Origin: an uncultured Alphaproteobacteria bacterium
Lineage (GTDB): Bacteria > Pseudomonadota > Alphaproteobacteria > HIMB59 > GCA-002718135
Length of the DNA stretch: 64,000 bases
Assembly (NCBI GenBank): GCA_902623255.1
Contig: CACNSY010000008.1
Location: forward strand, 28,637-92,636
Direction: 5' to 3'
Each line of letters begins with the position of its first letter. Positions within the stretch are counted from its first letter, which is position 1. Of the stretch, positions 18,454 to 29,354 are shown piece after piece. Under the pieces are notes generated by a model. The model did no database searches. It was given only the letters and a program-made list of their open reading frames with translations, and had not been told where the DNA came from. The translations under genes were made by a program, and so were the position numbers.

Positions 18454-19793
18454 TAGAAAATTTCTTCCTCATATATTTTTTTAATATTTTTTTTCCATTT
18501 ACCATTATATTTATTAATTAATAAATCAGCTGGTGAATGACCATTTGATAGATTTTGTTCTAAATCTTTTAAATAAAATGTTTCGTTATATTTTTCATTT
18601 TTTACTAGAATATTTCTTTTATCTAAACCTGATTTTGAAATTTCAAACAATTTTTGAGCAATATCTAAAAGATTACTATTTTTGAATTTTGTTTGTAAAC
18701 CTTCTAGTGGGGCTAAATTATTTATTAAATTTCTATCATTTTGAGTCCAACCTTCAACAATTTCATTTGTTTTATCAATAGCTTCATCATTGTATAAAAT
18801 ACCAATCCAAAAAGCAGGTTGAGAACATATTAAATCCCATGAACATGCGTCCATAGAACGAATTTCTAGAAATTGCTTTAATCTAACTTGAGGAAATAGA
18901 GTTGATAAATGGTTTACCCAATCTTCTATAGTAGGTTCAATGTTTAAATCTTTAGAAATATTATTTTTCATAAAATCTCTAAAAGTATAATTGGTCATAT
19001 TTATATATTTATGATTTTTAATTACAAAATACATTGGTACATCTAGAGCATACTCCGCATATTTTTCAAAATTAAAATCTTTATTAAAAACAAATGGCAA
19101 TAAACCCGTTCTATCTTTGTCTGTATGATGCCAAAAATGAGATCTTAAACTTTTATATTTTGAAACTTCTTTTTGGTCAAAAGGTGAGTTAGCAAATATT
19201 GCAGTTGCTATACCTTCAAGATTTAACATTAATCGATACTTAGTAATCATATCTTCTTCAGAATGATAATCCAAATTTACTTGGTTTGTACATGTACGTT
19301 TCATCATATGATGACCAAGAGTACCAACTTTAGGCATATATTTTTTCATTATGGAATATCTTTGTTTTGGCATCCAAGGAAAATCATCTAGAGATAAACT
19401 TGGCTCAACGCCTAATCCTAATAATACAAAGCCAAATTCTTCACCAATATCTTTTAATTCCTTTAAATGTCTATTAGTTTCAGTACAGGTTTGATGGATA
19501 TTTTTTAATTGCGCTCCAGATAATTCAATCTGACCACCTGGTTCTAAAGTTATACTTTCACCAAATCTTTCTAAGGCAATTATTGTAGTATGTTTATCAT
19601 CATACTTTGGTTTCCATCCCTTATCTACAAATTTTAAAAGAATTTCTTTTATACCATTGGGCTCTTCATAAGATAGTTGATGTAAATTTTCTTTTTTTAG
19701 TACAAATTTCTCGTGTTCTACTCCTATGCGTAAATCATTCTTATTTTTGATTCCTTTATAAAAGTAGTCTATTAGATCATTTTTTTTAAGCAT
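18453..19793 (-). CDS. gshA: Glutamate-cysteine ligase (plant/alphaproteobacterial type)
   Basis: 446 aa; RIGVEHEKFVL, ITLEPGGQIELSGAQL, MKRTCTNQVNLDY, EIRSMDA. Confidence 0.95.
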   Translation of the reverse strand: MLKKNDLIDYFYKGIKNKNDLRIGVEHEKFVLKKENLHQLSYEEPNGIKEILLKFVDKGWKPKYDDKHTTIIALERFGESITLEPGGQIELSGAQLKNIHQTCTETNRHLKELKDIGEEFGFVLLGLGVEPSLSLDDFPWMPKQRYSIMKKYMPKVGTLGHHMMKRTCTNQVNLDYHSEEDMITKYRLMLNLEGIATAIFANSPFDQKEVSKYKSLRSHFWHHTDKDRTGLLPFVFNKDFNFEKYAEYALDVPMYFVIKNHKYINMTNYTFRDFMKNNISKDLNIEPTIEDWVNHLSTLFPQVRLKQFLEIRSMDACSWDLICSQPAFWIGILYNDEAIDKTNEIVEGWTQNDRNLINNLAPLEGLQTKFKNSNLLDIAQKLFEISKSGLDKRNILVKNEKYNETFYLKDLEQNLSNGHSPADLLINKYNGKWKKNIKKIYEEEIF

Positions 19794-19816
19794 TGTTTTA
19801 TCTTAAATAGGCCCTA

Positions 19817-21184
19817 TCATATTAAAAATAAAGTTGCTAATCCAAGAAAAGAAAGAAATCCAAATACATCTGTTATTGTAGTCAAAATTACTGCAGATGC
19901 TAAAGCAGGATCAATTTTTAGCTTATCTAAAACTAGTGGAATTGCAATTCCTGAAAAACCAGCGATTAGTAAGTTTAGTATCATAGCAAGACCTATTATT
20001 AAACCCAACATTAAACTTTCAAACCAATAAATAGAGATTAAAGATATTATGATAGCGAAAATAACTCCATTTAAAACACCAATTAAAGTTTCTTTGGTTA
20101 TTATTTTTATTGCATTACTAGTAGTTAGTTCTTTAACTGCAATAGCTCTGACTGCAACAGTTAAGGTTTGAGTACCAGCGTTAGCGCCCATAGAAGCTAC
20201 TATTGGCATTAATATAGCTAGAGCAACTACTTTTTCTATTGCAGCTTCAAACAAACCTATAACTATTGAAGCTACAACAGCTGTCATTAAATTTACTATT
20301 AACCATGAAATTCTTGATTTTGTTGTACTAATAACTGATTCATACAAATCGGTATGATCTACTCCTCCAAGCTTTAAAATATCTTCTTCTCTTTCTTCTT
20401 CAATAACTTCGACAACATCATCAACTGTAATCGAGCCAATAATTTTTTTTTGATCGTTAATAACAGGAGCACTTACCAATCCATATTTATTAAATAATAG
20501 AGCTACATCTTCTTGATCTGTATTTACATCAATTAATCTTAATTCTTTATTTATTATTGAATTTAATTCTATTTCTCTTTTTGATCCCATTAATCTTCCT
20601 AATGGAACTATCCCTTTTACTTCTTTATTTTTATTTATTAAATAAATGTCGTAGAAATCATCTGGTAAATTACCTTTATTGTTTCTCAAATAATCAATTG
20701 CTTGACCAACATTCCATAATTGATCGATAGTAACAAATTGTCTTTGCATTAATCTTCCAGCGGAATCTTCGGGGTAATTTAAACCTTCTTCAACTAAAGT
20801 TCTTTCTTCTTTGTCTAAGTTTTCTAAAAAAATATTTTGATTTTCTTCTTCTAAATCTTCTGCTAAATCTACAGCATCATCTATGTCTAAACTTTTTGCG
20901 TTATTAGCTAACTGTTTTATATCTAAAGTTTCAATTATCTCTTCTCTAAGACTATCATTTAAATAAGTTAAGATTTCAGGATCAAAATTTTTATCAATTA
21001 TATTAAGAAGACTTAATCTTAAAACTGGGTCTAAATTTTGAAGAATTTCTGCTATGTCTGCATTATGCAGATCTTTTAAAATAGATAAAATGTTATCATA
21101 TTTATAATTTTCTAGATAATCAGTTACTAATCGAATTGATTTATTAGAATTGTAATCGTCTTTTTTAATTATTATTTCTTCCAT
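19817..21184 (-). CDS. mgtE: Magnesium transporter MgtE
   Basis: Tandem CBS region and TM domain (MPIVASMGANAGTQTLTVAVRA). The ORF-track start at 21220 runs into tRNA-Leu; Met13 (MEEIIIKK) at 21184 is the likely start. Confidence 0.95.
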   Translation of the reverse strand: MEEIIIKKDDYNSNKSIRLVTDYLENYKYDNILSILKDLHNADIAEILQNLDPVLRLSLLNIIDKNFDPEILTYLNDSLREEIIETLDIKQLANNAKSLDIDDAVDLAEDLEEENQNIFLENLDKEERTLVEEGLNYPEDSAGRLMQRQFVTIDQLWNVGQAIDYLRNNKGNLPDDFYDIYLINKNKEVKGIVPLGRLMGSKREIELNSIINKELRLIDVNTDQEDVALLFNKYGLVSAPVINDQKKIIGSITVDDVVEVIEEEREEDILKLGGVDHTDLYESVISTTKSRISWLIVNLMTAVVASIVIGLFEAAIEKVVALAILMPIVASMGANAGTQTLTVAVRAIAVKELTTSNAIKIITKETLIGVLNGVIFAIIISLISIYWFESLMLGLIIGLAMILNLLIAGFSGIAIPLVLDKLKIDPALASAVILTTITDVFGFLSFLGLATLFLI

Positions 21185-21190
21185 ATTAAT

Positions 21191-21277
21191 TGGTGCGGCT
21201 GAGAAGACTTGAACTTCCACAGGATAAATCCCACAGCGACCTCAACGCTGCGCGTATACCAATTCCGCCACAGCCGC
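21191..21277 (-). tRNA. tRNA-Leu (GAG)
   Basis: Reverse complement GCGGCTG...CAGCGTTGAGGTCGCTG...GGTTCAAGTC-type T arm (AAGTTCAAGTCTT)...CAGCCGCACCA; long variable arm; encoded CCA. Confidence 0.93.
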
Positions 21278-21328
21278 ATATATAGTAGAATTAAATATCA
21301 GATAGGATATTAACTATCAATAAAGTAT

Positions 21329-21985
21329 ATGAATGACATGAATCAGATTGAAATTAAAATATCTAATGAAGAAGTAAGTTATATTGAGTCGATGTTGTTT
21401 ATGGAGTCCAAAGTAAGAGAAATAAGTAAAAATCATTCAAAAGAATTACTTTGGTTTCTTAGTCATAATCATATCTTTACCCAAGGAACAAGTGCTTCAA
21501 ATGAGGAGATATTAAATCCAAATGTTATAGAAGTTTTAAAGACAAATCGTGGTGGCAAGACAACTTATCATGGACCTGGACAAAGAATTGTTTATTTTAT
21601 GTTAAACTTAAACAATAAAAAAAAAGATATAAGAAAGTTTATTTCTGTAATTGAAAATTCTGTTATTGATTTTTTAAAAAATTATAATGTTGAGGCAAGA
21701 GCATTTAAAGATAGAGTAGGTATTTGGGTAATTAAGAATAACAAAGTAACATTTGATAAAGAAAAAAAGATTGGGGCTATTGGTCTTAGAGTAAAAAAAT
21801 GGGTAACATATCATGGAATGAGTTTTAATATTAATCCTAATTTAGAATATTATAAATTTATTCACTCATGTGGTTTAAAAGAATATTCAAATACTTCATT
21901 GTATGAATTAGGAATAAACATAGATCAAAATGAATTTGATGAAGGTTTTAAAAAAATTTTTTTAAAAAAATTAAAATCTATTTAA
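21329..21985 (+). CDS. lipB: Lipoyl(octanoyl) transferase
   Basis: 218 aa; NRGGKTTYHGPGQRIVYFML, KIGAIGLRVKKWVTYHGMSFNINPNL. Confidence 0.95.
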   Translation: MNDMNQIEIKISNEEVSYIESMLFMESKVREISKNHSKELLWFLSHNHIFTQGTSASNEEILNPNVIEVLKTNRGGKTTYHGPGQRIVYFMLNLNNKKKDIRKFISVIENSVIDFLKNYNVEARAFKDRVGIWVIKNNKVTFDKEKKIGAIGLRVKKWVTYHGMSFNINPNLEYYKFIHSCGLKEYSNTSLYELGINIDQNEFDEGFKKIFLKKLKSI

Positions 21986-22885
21986 TTCTTTTTCTAAATT
22001 TTCTTTAAATTTTAATTTATTTTTTTTAATAAAAGTAAGAAAATAATTGGGTAATTCTGAAATAAAACTAAATTTTTCTTCATTGATTGTAAATTTTAGA
22101 GCAAAGGCATGTAACATTAGTCTTTCATTATTGTATTTAGAATTGATATTATATTTTTGATCACCTATTATTGAGCAACCAAGATGTTTAGAAACTTTTC
22201 TTAATTGATGAGTTTTACCAGTTTCAGGATTATACAAAATTTGTGTTATATTATTTTTATTACCAATAACACAGTAGTTAGTTATAGTTTTTTCAATTTC
22301 TTGATTTTTATTTTTTATATTTAAAAAAACCTTAGAATTTTTATTTTTAGGACTTCCCTCACATAGAGCAATATAAAACTTCGTAATTAGTTTTTGCTTA
22401 AAGAGTGTAGAAAAAAATCTTGCGTATTTTAAATTTTTCGAGATCAAAAGTAGGCCTGATGTCTCTTTATCAAGTCTATGAACGAGTCTGTAATCGGAGT
22501 TAATATTTTTGATTATATGGTCAATTGAAACATTTACCTTACTGCCTCCTTGTGTTGCAATCTCAGCCCACTTATTCATAACTAAAAAATCGTTATTTTG
22601 AAAAATAATTGATTTGTTAAACTTTTTTAGATCATTATCTGAAATTTTAATATTTTTTTTATAAACTATTTTATTTTTATAAAGTTCTTCATGGAAATTT
22701 AATATTATTAAACTATCATTTAATTTGACTACATAATTTGCTTTTGTCCGAGAGTTATTAATTAAAATATTTTTCTTTCTTATATTTTTTTCAATAAAAC
22801 TTTGTGTAAGAGAGGTAAATAGGTTCTTTAAATACTTATCGAGCCTAACTTCATAATCTTTTTTAATATTAATTTTTTTAATCAA
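21971..22885 (-). CDS. RluC/RluD family 23S rRNA pseudouridine synthase
   Basis: 304 aa; S4-like N-terminus, YRLVHRLDKETSGLLLISKN, GKTHQLRKVSKHLGCSIIGDQKY. Confidence 0.93.
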   Translation of the reverse strand: MIKKINIKKDYEVRLDKYLKNLFTSLTQSFIEKNIRKKNILINNSRTKANYVVKLNDSLIILNFHEELYKNKIVYKKNIKISDNDLKKFNKSIIFQNNDFLVMNKWAEIATQGGSKVNVSIDHIIKNINSDYRLVHRLDKETSGLLLISKNLKYARFFSTLFKQKLITKFYIALCEGSPKNKNSKVFLNIKNKNQEIEKTITNYCVIGNKNNITQILYNPETGKTHQLRKVSKHLGCSIIGDQKYNINSKYNNERLMLHAFALKFTINEEKFSFISELPNYFLTFIKKNKLKFKENLEKELNRF

Positions 22886-22886
22886 A

Positions 22887-23255
22887 TTAAAACTTGTTAA
22901 CTAACATTCCTAAGTATGCAAATAAAATACAGAGGAATATTGAAATAGAAATATATATAAATGCTATTAAGATTTTTTTAGAAATAATTAAATTTACAAC
23001 TTCAAAAGAAAATGCTGAAAAAGTAGTAAAAGATCCAAGTAAACCTATTATTAAAAAAAATTTAACAAAATTATCATTAATATTTTTTGAGAAATCTGAA
23101 GTTATAAGATATCCAATCAAAAAAGAGCCTATAATATTTACTGTAAGAGTTCCATAAATGCTGGAGATAAACAAAGTTTTGCTTAAGTTTGTTAAAAAAT
23201 ATCTTAATATCGCTCCAGTTGCTCCACCAGTAGCTACTAGTATTATATTAATCAA
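22887..23255 (-). CDS. crcB: Fluoride channel CrcB/Fluc
   Basis: 122 aa; GGATGAILRYFLT, GTLTVNIIGSFLIGYL, GLLGSFTTFSAFSFE. Confidence 0.95.
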   Translation of the reverse strand: MINIILVATGGATGAILRYFLTNLSKTLFISSIYGTLTVNIIGSFLIGYLITSDFSKNINDNFVKFFLIIGLLGSFTTFSAFSFEVVNLIISKKILIAFIYISISIFLCILFAYLGMLVNKF

Positions 23256-23261
23256 TATTTT

Positions 23262-23699
23262 TTATACTTGAGGTTGTGGATCTACTTCTTCAGTAGATTT
23301 TTTTTCAATTACTGGACCGCTATCCTGCCCTTTAGCATTTTCATCTCTATCAACAAATTCTATAATTGCAGTTGGAGCATTATCACCAAATCTATTTCCA
23401 AGTTTTACTATACGAGTGTATCCACCACTCCTTTTTTCATATCTAGAAGCAAGTACATTAAAGACTTTTTTAGACATTTTTTGATCTTGTAAAATAGAAA
23501 CTGCTTTTCTTCTTGAAAGTAAATCTCCTTTTTTTCCTAAAGTTACGATTTTTTCTACGAATCTTTTAAGCTCCTTTGCTTTAGCTAAAGTAGTAGTAAT
23601 TTGTTCATGTTTGATAAGAGCATTTGACATATTCATGAACATAGCTTTCCTATGTGAGCTAGTTTTATTTAGTTTTTTGTTTTTGATGTTATGCTTCAT
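23262..23699 (-). CDS. rplQ: 50S ribosomal protein L17
   Basis: [42 protein letters not shown]. Confidence 0.97.
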   Translation of the reverse strand: MKHNIKNKKLNKTSSHRKAMFMNMSNALIKHEQITTTLAKAKELKRFVEKIVTLGKKGDLLSRRKAVSILQDQKMSKKVFNVLASRYEKRSGGYTRIVKLGNRFGDNAPTAIIEFVDRDENAKGQDSGPVIEKKSTEEVDPQPQV

Positions 23700-23704
23700 G
23701 ATGT

Positions 23705-24728
23705 TTATTTATTAAAAGGATCCTCATACTTTTTAGCAAGTTCGTCGATATTATCTGGAGGCCAATCAGGAACTGACATGCCAAGATTAAGTTCCATTTG
23801 CTGTAGAACTTCTTTAATCTCGTTAAGCGACTTTCTTCCAAAATTTGGAGTTCTTAGCATTTCTGATTCAGATTTTTGGACTAAATCACCTATATAGATG
23901 ATGTTATCATTTTTAAGACAATTAGCTGATCTTACAGAAAGTTCAAGTTCCTCAACTTTTTTAAGCAGGTTAGAATTAAATGATAATGCTTCTACTTGAG
24001 ATTGATCAGGTAGTACTTCAGGTTCATCAAAATTAATGAATGGTTGAAGTTGATCTTGTAATATTCTTGCAGCTAGAGCTATAGCGTCATCTGGTGTAAT
24101 TGCTCCATTAGTTTCAACCTCAAAAACTAGCTTATCAAAATCAGTTACCTGCCCAACTCTACTATTTTTCAATTTTATAAGAGGCTTTAACTACAGGACT
24201 AAACATTGCATCTAATTTAATTTCTCCAATTACTTTATTTTCATCTTCAGCAACTTCAGCAGAAACGTATCCTTTACCTGTCTCAACATTAGCTTCAATT
24301 TCAAGATCAGCATTAGAATCAAGAGTCATGATTAATTGATCAGGGTTCATAATTTCTGTTTCAGAGTCAGTTTCAAAATTTCCAGCTCTCAATTCTCCAG
24401 ATCCAGTAGATTTTAAATACATTTTTTTTAAACCAGGTGAATGAACTTTTACTGCTACTGATTTCAAATTAAGAAGTATATCTGTTAGATCCTCTTTTAC
24501 ACCCTGAATAGTTGAAAACTCGTGAACCACACCTTTGATCTTAACTGAAGTAATAGCTGCCCCCTGTAAAGAGGAAAGTAATATTCTTCTAATGGAATTT
24601 CCTAATGTTAGGCCAAAACCCCTTTCTAGAGGCTCAGCGGTTAATTTACCAATTCTACCATTGTTTTCATCTACATTAACTTCCATTTTTGTCGGTTTAA
24701 TTAATTCACTCCAGTTTTTTTGTAACAC
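23705..24728 (-). pseudogene. rpoA: RNA polymerase alpha subunit, split by an apparent +1 frameshift (NTD ORF 24162..24728; CTD ORF 23705..24172)
   Basis: The NTD ORF ends ...VKASYKIEK*; the CTD ORF continues (L)[41 protein letters not shown]. Removing one A from the AAAAA run (minus strand; + coordinates 24165..24169) restores KIENSRVGQ. Confidence 0.9.
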
Positions 24729-24743
24729 TTATATGCTCCTTTT

Positions 24744-25124
24744 TTAAACTCTTCTTCTTTTTCTTGGTCTGCATCCATTATGAGGAATTGGTGTTACATC
24801 TTTTATTGAGGTAATCACGTAGCCTATAGATTGCAAAGATCTAAGAGCTGACTCTCTACCTGAGCCTGGTCCAGATACCTCAACCTTAAGATTTTTTAAA
24901 CCAAATTCTTTTACCTTATTACCTACATCTTCAGCAGCTATTTGTGCAGCATATGGTGTAGATTTTCTTGAACCTTTGAAGCCTTTATGACCTGATGAAG
25001 ACCATGCCAATGCATTACCTTTTTCATCTGTTATAGTAATGATAGTGTTATTAAATGAAGAAACGATATGTGCAACACCAGATGATAATTTTTTTTTAAT
25101 TTTTGATTTTTTTTTCTCTGCCAT
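24744..25124 (-). CDS. rpsK: 30S ribosomal protein S11
   Basis: [37 protein letters not shown]...[11 protein letters not shown]; start trimmed from 25157. Confidence 0.97.
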   Translation of the reverse strand: MAEKKKSKIKKKLSSGVAHIVSSFNNTIITITDEKGNALAWSSSGHKGFKGSRKSTPYAAQIAAEDVGNKVKEFGLKNLKVEVSGPGSGRESALRSLQSIGYVITSIKDVTPIPHNGCRPRKRRRV

Positions 25125-25125
25125 T

Positions 25126-25506
25126 TTATCCTTTAGTAACTTTTTTCTTTCCAGCAATTGCTACAGCTTTACCTTTTCTTGTTCTAGCATTAGTATGGGT
25201 TCTTTGACCTCTAACAGGTAATTTTTTTCGATGGCGAAGACCTCTATAACATCCAAGATCATTAAGTCTTTTAATATCTAATGAAACTTTCCTTCTTAGA
25301 TCACCCTCAACAGAATAATCTTTATCTATTAAATCTCTAATTTTATTAACTTCTTCCTCATTTAGCTCGCTAACTCGTTTAGTTAAGTCAATTGAAGCAT
25401 CTTTACATATATCTAAAGCTATTTTTTTTCCAATCCCATATATGTATGTTAAAGCGATATTTACTTTCTTGTTGGTAGGAATATTAACGCCTGAAATTCT
25501 AGCCAT
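25126..25506 (-). CDS. rpsM: 30S ribosomal protein S13
   Basis: [26 protein letters not shown]...[13 protein letters not shown]. Confidence 0.97.
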   Translation of the reverse strand: MARISGVNIPTNKKVNIALTYIYGIGKKIALDICKDASIDLTKRVSELNEEEVNKIRDLIDKDYSVEGDLRRKVSLDIKRLNDLGCYRGLRHRKKLPVRGQRTHTNARTRKGKAVAIAGKKKVTKG

Positions 25507-25593
25507 AGTGAAATCCAAAAAAAATGAATGAGGGTGAATACATGATAATTGTAGGATTAGTCAAGAAAAGATATATGGGATTTTGGCTGTATT

Positions 25594-26166
25594 TCATGTT
25601 TTTTTTAAAATTTGTTTAATTTTTTGCGTTATTTCTTCAATTTTTGAAGATCCATCAATTTCATAAAAAATTCGAGAGTAATTATCTTTGTAGAGCTTGG
25701 ATACTTTTTTTGTAGAATTGATATATTCGTTATATCTAGTTTCTATAACGTCGATTTTATCATCTTCTCTGCTTTCCTCAGATGATCTTTTTAATATTCT
25801 ATTTTTTAAAAATTTAAAATCTAGATTGATATTAAAAATATAGTCTATTGAATTTGAATTTTCTGATAGATAATTATCAAGATATTTTGCTTGATCTAAT
25901 GTTCTTGGATAACCATCTAAGATAAAGCCACCATTAGCTTCAATTTTCAATCTGGCAGAAACAATTGAGTTTAAAATTTCATCAGAAACCAAATTACCTG
26001 AAGACATTATTGATCTTAACTCACTTGCAAGATCATCTTTATCAAGTAATTTCTTTCTTAATATATCTCCAGTTGAGAGATGTGGTACATTTAATAGATT
26101 AGAAATTATTTTAGCTTGAGTACCTTTTCCTGCCCCAGGAGGGCCAAAAAAAATTATATTAAACAA
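25594..26166 (-). CDS. adk: Adenylate kinase
   Basis: FFGPPGAGKGTQAKII, FILDGYPRTLDQAKYLD. Confidence 0.96.
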   Translation of the reverse strand: MFNIIFFGPPGAGKGTQAKIISNLLNVPHLSTGDILRKKLLDKDDLASELRSIMSSGNLVSDEILNSIVSARLKIEANGGFILDGYPRTLDQAKYLDNYLSENSNSIDYIFNINLDFKFLKNRILKRSSEESREDDKIDVIETRYNEYINSTKKVSKLYKDNYSRIFYEIDGSSKIEEITQKIKQILKKT

Positions 26167-26167
26167 T

Positions 26168-27508
26168 TTATCTTCTACCTTTTAACTTAGTTTTTTTAAG
26201 TAATCCCTCATACTGATGTTGAAAAAGATGTGATTGTACTTGAGTAATAAAGTCGATCATAACTACAACAACAATTAATAGTGCTGTACCTCCAAGGTAA
26301 AACGGGATTGATGTTCTAGATAATAAAAATTCTGGAAGTAATGCAACAAATGTTAAATAAATTGTTCCAATAGTTGTCAATCTAATCAATACAAATTCAA
26401 TGTATTTTGCAGTATTTTCTCCTGGTCTAATCCCAGGAATGAAACCTCCGTACTTTCTTAAATTTTCAGCTTGTTCGTCTGGATTAAATACTATTGATGT
26501 ATAAAAAAATCCAAAAAATATTATCATTGCTGCATAGAGTGCTAAATAAAGAGGCTGTCCCCTTCCTAAATAACTAGAAATCAAAATAAAAATATCACTA
26601 GAAGATCCTGCTCCAAATCCTGACATGGTGTTGGGAAGAAGAAGAATAGAAGAAGCAAAAATTACTGGGATTACTCCTGCAGTATTTATTTTTAAAGGAA
26701 GGTGTGAACTTTGACCTCCATAGATTTTATTTCCAACTTGTCTTTTTGGATATTGAACTGGAAGTCGTCTTTGAGCTTTTTCTATAAAGACTATGAAAAT
26801 TATTAATAAAAGTACTAAAATTAATATTCCTAATATAAAAGCAATACTTAATTCACCAGTTCTACCCAACTGTAAAGTACTAACAAAGGCACTAGGTAAA
26901 TTAGCAATAATTCCTGCTGTTATAATTAAAGAAATTCCATTCCCAACACCTCTAGATGAAATTTGTTCACCTAGCCACATTAGAAAAACTGTTCCTCCAA
27001 CTAGTGTTATAACTGTTGTTAATCTAAAAAATAAACCAGGTTCAAAAACTATATTACCATATGTTGTTTGCATAGATTCTAAACCAATTGAAACACCATA
27101 TCCTTGTACAGCAGCAATAATAACAGTTACGTATCTTGTAACTTGTAATAATTGTCTTCTGCCTTTTGAGCCTTGTTCTTTAAGAGACTTTAGATATGGT
27201 ATTGCAGATTGCATTAGAGTCATAATTATTGATGAGGATATATAAGGCATTACACCTAGTGCAAAAATTCCCATTCTTCCTAATGCACCTCCAGAAAATG
27301 TGTCAAAGATTCCTAATATTCCTGAAGATTGTTGTTCAAAAAATTGCTGCAAAGCTAATGGGTTAATTCCAGGTATTGGTAAAAAGGTTCCCAAACGAAA
27401 AATAATTAATGCTCCTAAAGTAAACAAAAGTCTCTGTCTTAATTCTGTAGCTTTGCCTAAAGCTCCAAAATTTAAGTTATTTGCTAATCTGTCTGCAGCT
27501 GTTGCCAT
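26168..27508 (-). CDS. secY: Preprotein translocase subunit SecY
   Basis: 446 aa multi-TM; GIFDTFSGGALGRMGIFALGVMPYISSSIIMTLM. Confidence 0.97.
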   Translation of the reverse strand: MATAADRLANNLNFGALGKATELRQRLLFTLGALIIFRLGTFLPIPGINPLALQQFFEQQSSGILGIFDTFSGGALGRMGIFALGVMPYISSSIIMTLMQSAIPYLKSLKEQGSKGRRQLLQVTRYVTVIIAAVQGYGVSIGLESMQTTYGNIVFEPGLFFRLTTVITLVGGTVFLMWLGEQISSRGVGNGISLIITAGIIANLPSAFVSTLQLGRTGELSIAFILGILILVLLLIIFIVFIEKAQRRLPVQYPKRQVGNKIYGGQSSHLPLKINTAGVIPVIFASSILLLPNTMSGFGAGSSSDIFILISSYLGRGQPLYLALYAAMIIFFGFFYTSIVFNPDEQAENLRKYGGFIPGIRPGENTAKYIEFVLIRLTTIGTIYLTFVALLPEFLLSRTSIPFYLGGTALLIVVVVMIDFITQVQSHLFQHQYEGLLKKTKLKGRR

Positions 27509-27967
27509 TTATTTCTTTGTTAATTTAATCTTTCCACCTAATTTTTCTAAAACTTCAATTGCTTTTTTTGATGCATAAGAAATTTCTAAATTAGTTGCTT
27601 TTTCTAATTGTCCAACATTTAATAGCTTAAGATTGCCCTTAGTTTTTTTGAAAATTTTTTTTTCAAATAGCTCGGCTTCTTTAATTAAATTAGAGTCTAG
27701 GTCGTACTTTTTAATTATGTTATTAATAATATTAAAATTAATATTTTGAACTTTAGTTTTAAATGGATTTTTAAAACCTCTTTTTGGTAGACGACGGTAT
27801 ATTGGCATTTGTCCACCTTCAAAACCATTAATAGATACTCCTGATCTTGATTTTTGTCCTTTTACACCTCTACCTGATGTTTTTCCAAGGCCTGAACCAG
27901 ATCCTCTACCTCTCCTTTTATTTTTTTTACTTGAGATTAATGTTGATTTTAATTCATTTATTTTCAT
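27509..27967 (-). CDS. rplO: 50S ribosomal protein L15
   Basis: [40 protein letters not shown]. Confidence 0.97.
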   Translation of the reverse strand: MKINELKSTLISSKKNKRRGRGSGSGLGKTSGRGVKGQKSRSGVSINGFEGGQMPIYRRLPKRGFKNPFKTKVQNINFNIINNIIKKYDLDSNLIKEAELFEKKIFKKTKGNLKLLNVGQLEKATNLEISYASKKAIEVLEKLGGKIKLTKK

Positions 27968-27969
27968 AT

Positions 27970-28479
27970 TTAACCAATCTTACTATTAGTAATATCTGTA
28001 ATTTTTTTTGATCTTTTTGCAGCAACTGATTTTGGAGATTCAGATATTTTAAAAGCGTTCAAAGTTGCTTTTAGCATATTATGAGGGTTAGAAGTACCAG
28101 TTGATTTAGCAACAACATCTTTTATACCAATAGACTCGAATAAAGCTCTCATTGGGCCACCTGCAATAATTCCAGTACCTGGCGCAGCTGCCCTGAGAAT
28201 TACTTTTCCTGCTCCAAACCTACCAACAACATCATGGTGAATAGTTCTATTTTCTTTCAAATGAACTCTTATCATTTTTGACTTAGCATTTTCAGTAGCT
28301 TTTCTAACTGCTTCGGGAACTTCTTTTGCTTTACCAGTGCCTATACCAACTCTACCTTTATTATCACCAACTATCATAATAGCAGCAAAACCAAATCTTC
28401 TTCCCCCCTTTACAACTTTAGCTACTCTATTTATTGTCACTAAATGTTCATGCAATTCATTTTTATCATTTTCAAACAT
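27970..28479 (-). CDS. rpsE: 30S ribosomal protein S5
   Basis: [51 protein letters not shown]. Confidence 0.97.
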   Translation of the reverse strand: MFENDKNELHEHLVTINRVAKVVKGGRRFGFAAIMIVGDNKGRVGIGTGKAKEVPEAVRKATENAKSKMIRVHLKENRTIHHDVVGRFGAGKVILRAAAPGTGIIAGGPMRALFESIGIKDVVAKSTGTSNPHNMLKATLNAFKISESPKSVAAKRSKKITDITNSKIG

Positions 28480-28487
28480 AATTACCT

Positions 28488-28820
28488 CTAAAAATTAAGA
28501 CCCTCTGATCTAGCAGCATCTGCTAAGATTTTTATTAAACCATGATATTTATATTTACCTCTATCGAATGCAACCTTATCAATACCTTTTGCAATTATTT
28601 TTTTTGCAATATTTTTTCCTATAATTTCAGCCATTTCTTTTCTTTGTAAATTTTTATCTCTTATTGATTTTTCAAGAGATGAAGCACTTGCTAGTGTAAC
28701 ACCATTATTATCATCAATCAGTTGCACATAAATGTGATTGTTTGACCTAAAAACAGTAAGTCTATTTCTACTAGACACACTTTTGGTTTTATATCTAACT
28801 CTTTGTTTTCTATTTTTCAT
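28488..28820 (-). CDS. rplR: 50S ribosomal protein L18
   Basis: [40 protein letters not shown]. Confidence 0.96.
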   Translation of the reverse strand: MKNRKQRVRYKTKSVSSRNRLTVFRSNNHIYVQLIDDNNGVTLASASSLEKSIRDKNLQRKEMAEIIGKNIAKKIIAKGIDKVAFDRGKYKYHGLIKILADAARSEGLNF

Positions 28821-28823
28821 TTA

Positions 28824-29354
28824 TTATTTCTTTTTTCCTTCTTTTCTGAATATATATTCATCAATATATTTAACTCCCTTACCTTTAAAAGGCTCAGGCT
28901 TTCTAAATGATCTAATTTTAGCTGCAGCTGCACCAAGTTTTTCTTTATTTATGCTAGTTAGCTTAATTAAATTTTGTTTAGGACATTCAATTTTTACATC
29001 CGTGGGAATATCAAAGTTAATGTCATGACTGAAACCAAGCTCTAATTTTAGTTTTGAACCAGAAACACTTGCTCTATAACCTGTTCCATTTAATTCTAAT
29101 GTTTTAGTAAAACCATTTGTAACACCATCTATCGTATTAGCTACAATTGCTCTTGTTGTTCCCCAGTTTGGATCATTAGTATTTTCGTTAATAGGTATAA
29201 CTTTGATCTCTTCTTCTTTAATATCAATACTAAATTTTGAATTAATAGGAATTTGCAAATTTCCAAGTTTTCCCTTAACTGAAAAAATACCTTCACTAAA
29301 AGTACATTCAATATCTTTTGAAATTCTAATTGGATTTTTAGCAATTCTTGACAT
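28824..29354 (-). CDS. rplF: 50S ribosomal protein L6
   Basis: LELNGTGYRASV, PEPFKGKGVKY. Confidence 0.97.
   Translation of the reverse strand: MSRIAKNPIRISKDIECTFSEGIFSVKGKLGNLQIPINSKFSIDIKEEEIKVIPINENTNDPNWGTTRAIVANTIDGVTNGFTKTLELNGTGYRASVSGSKLKLELGFSHDINFDIPTDVKIECPKQNLIKLTSINKEKLGAAAAKIRSFRKPEPFKGKGVKYIDEYIFRKEGKKK

Noticed and set aside
21185-21220. N-terminal extension of the mgtE ORF
   Set aside because: Encoded by the tRNA-Leu 3' end; the internal Met at 21184 gives the expected MgtE start.
26793-27245. 150-aa plus-strand ORF opposite secY
   Set aside because: Entirely antisense to the well-supported secY; no recognisable domain; typical shadow ORF.
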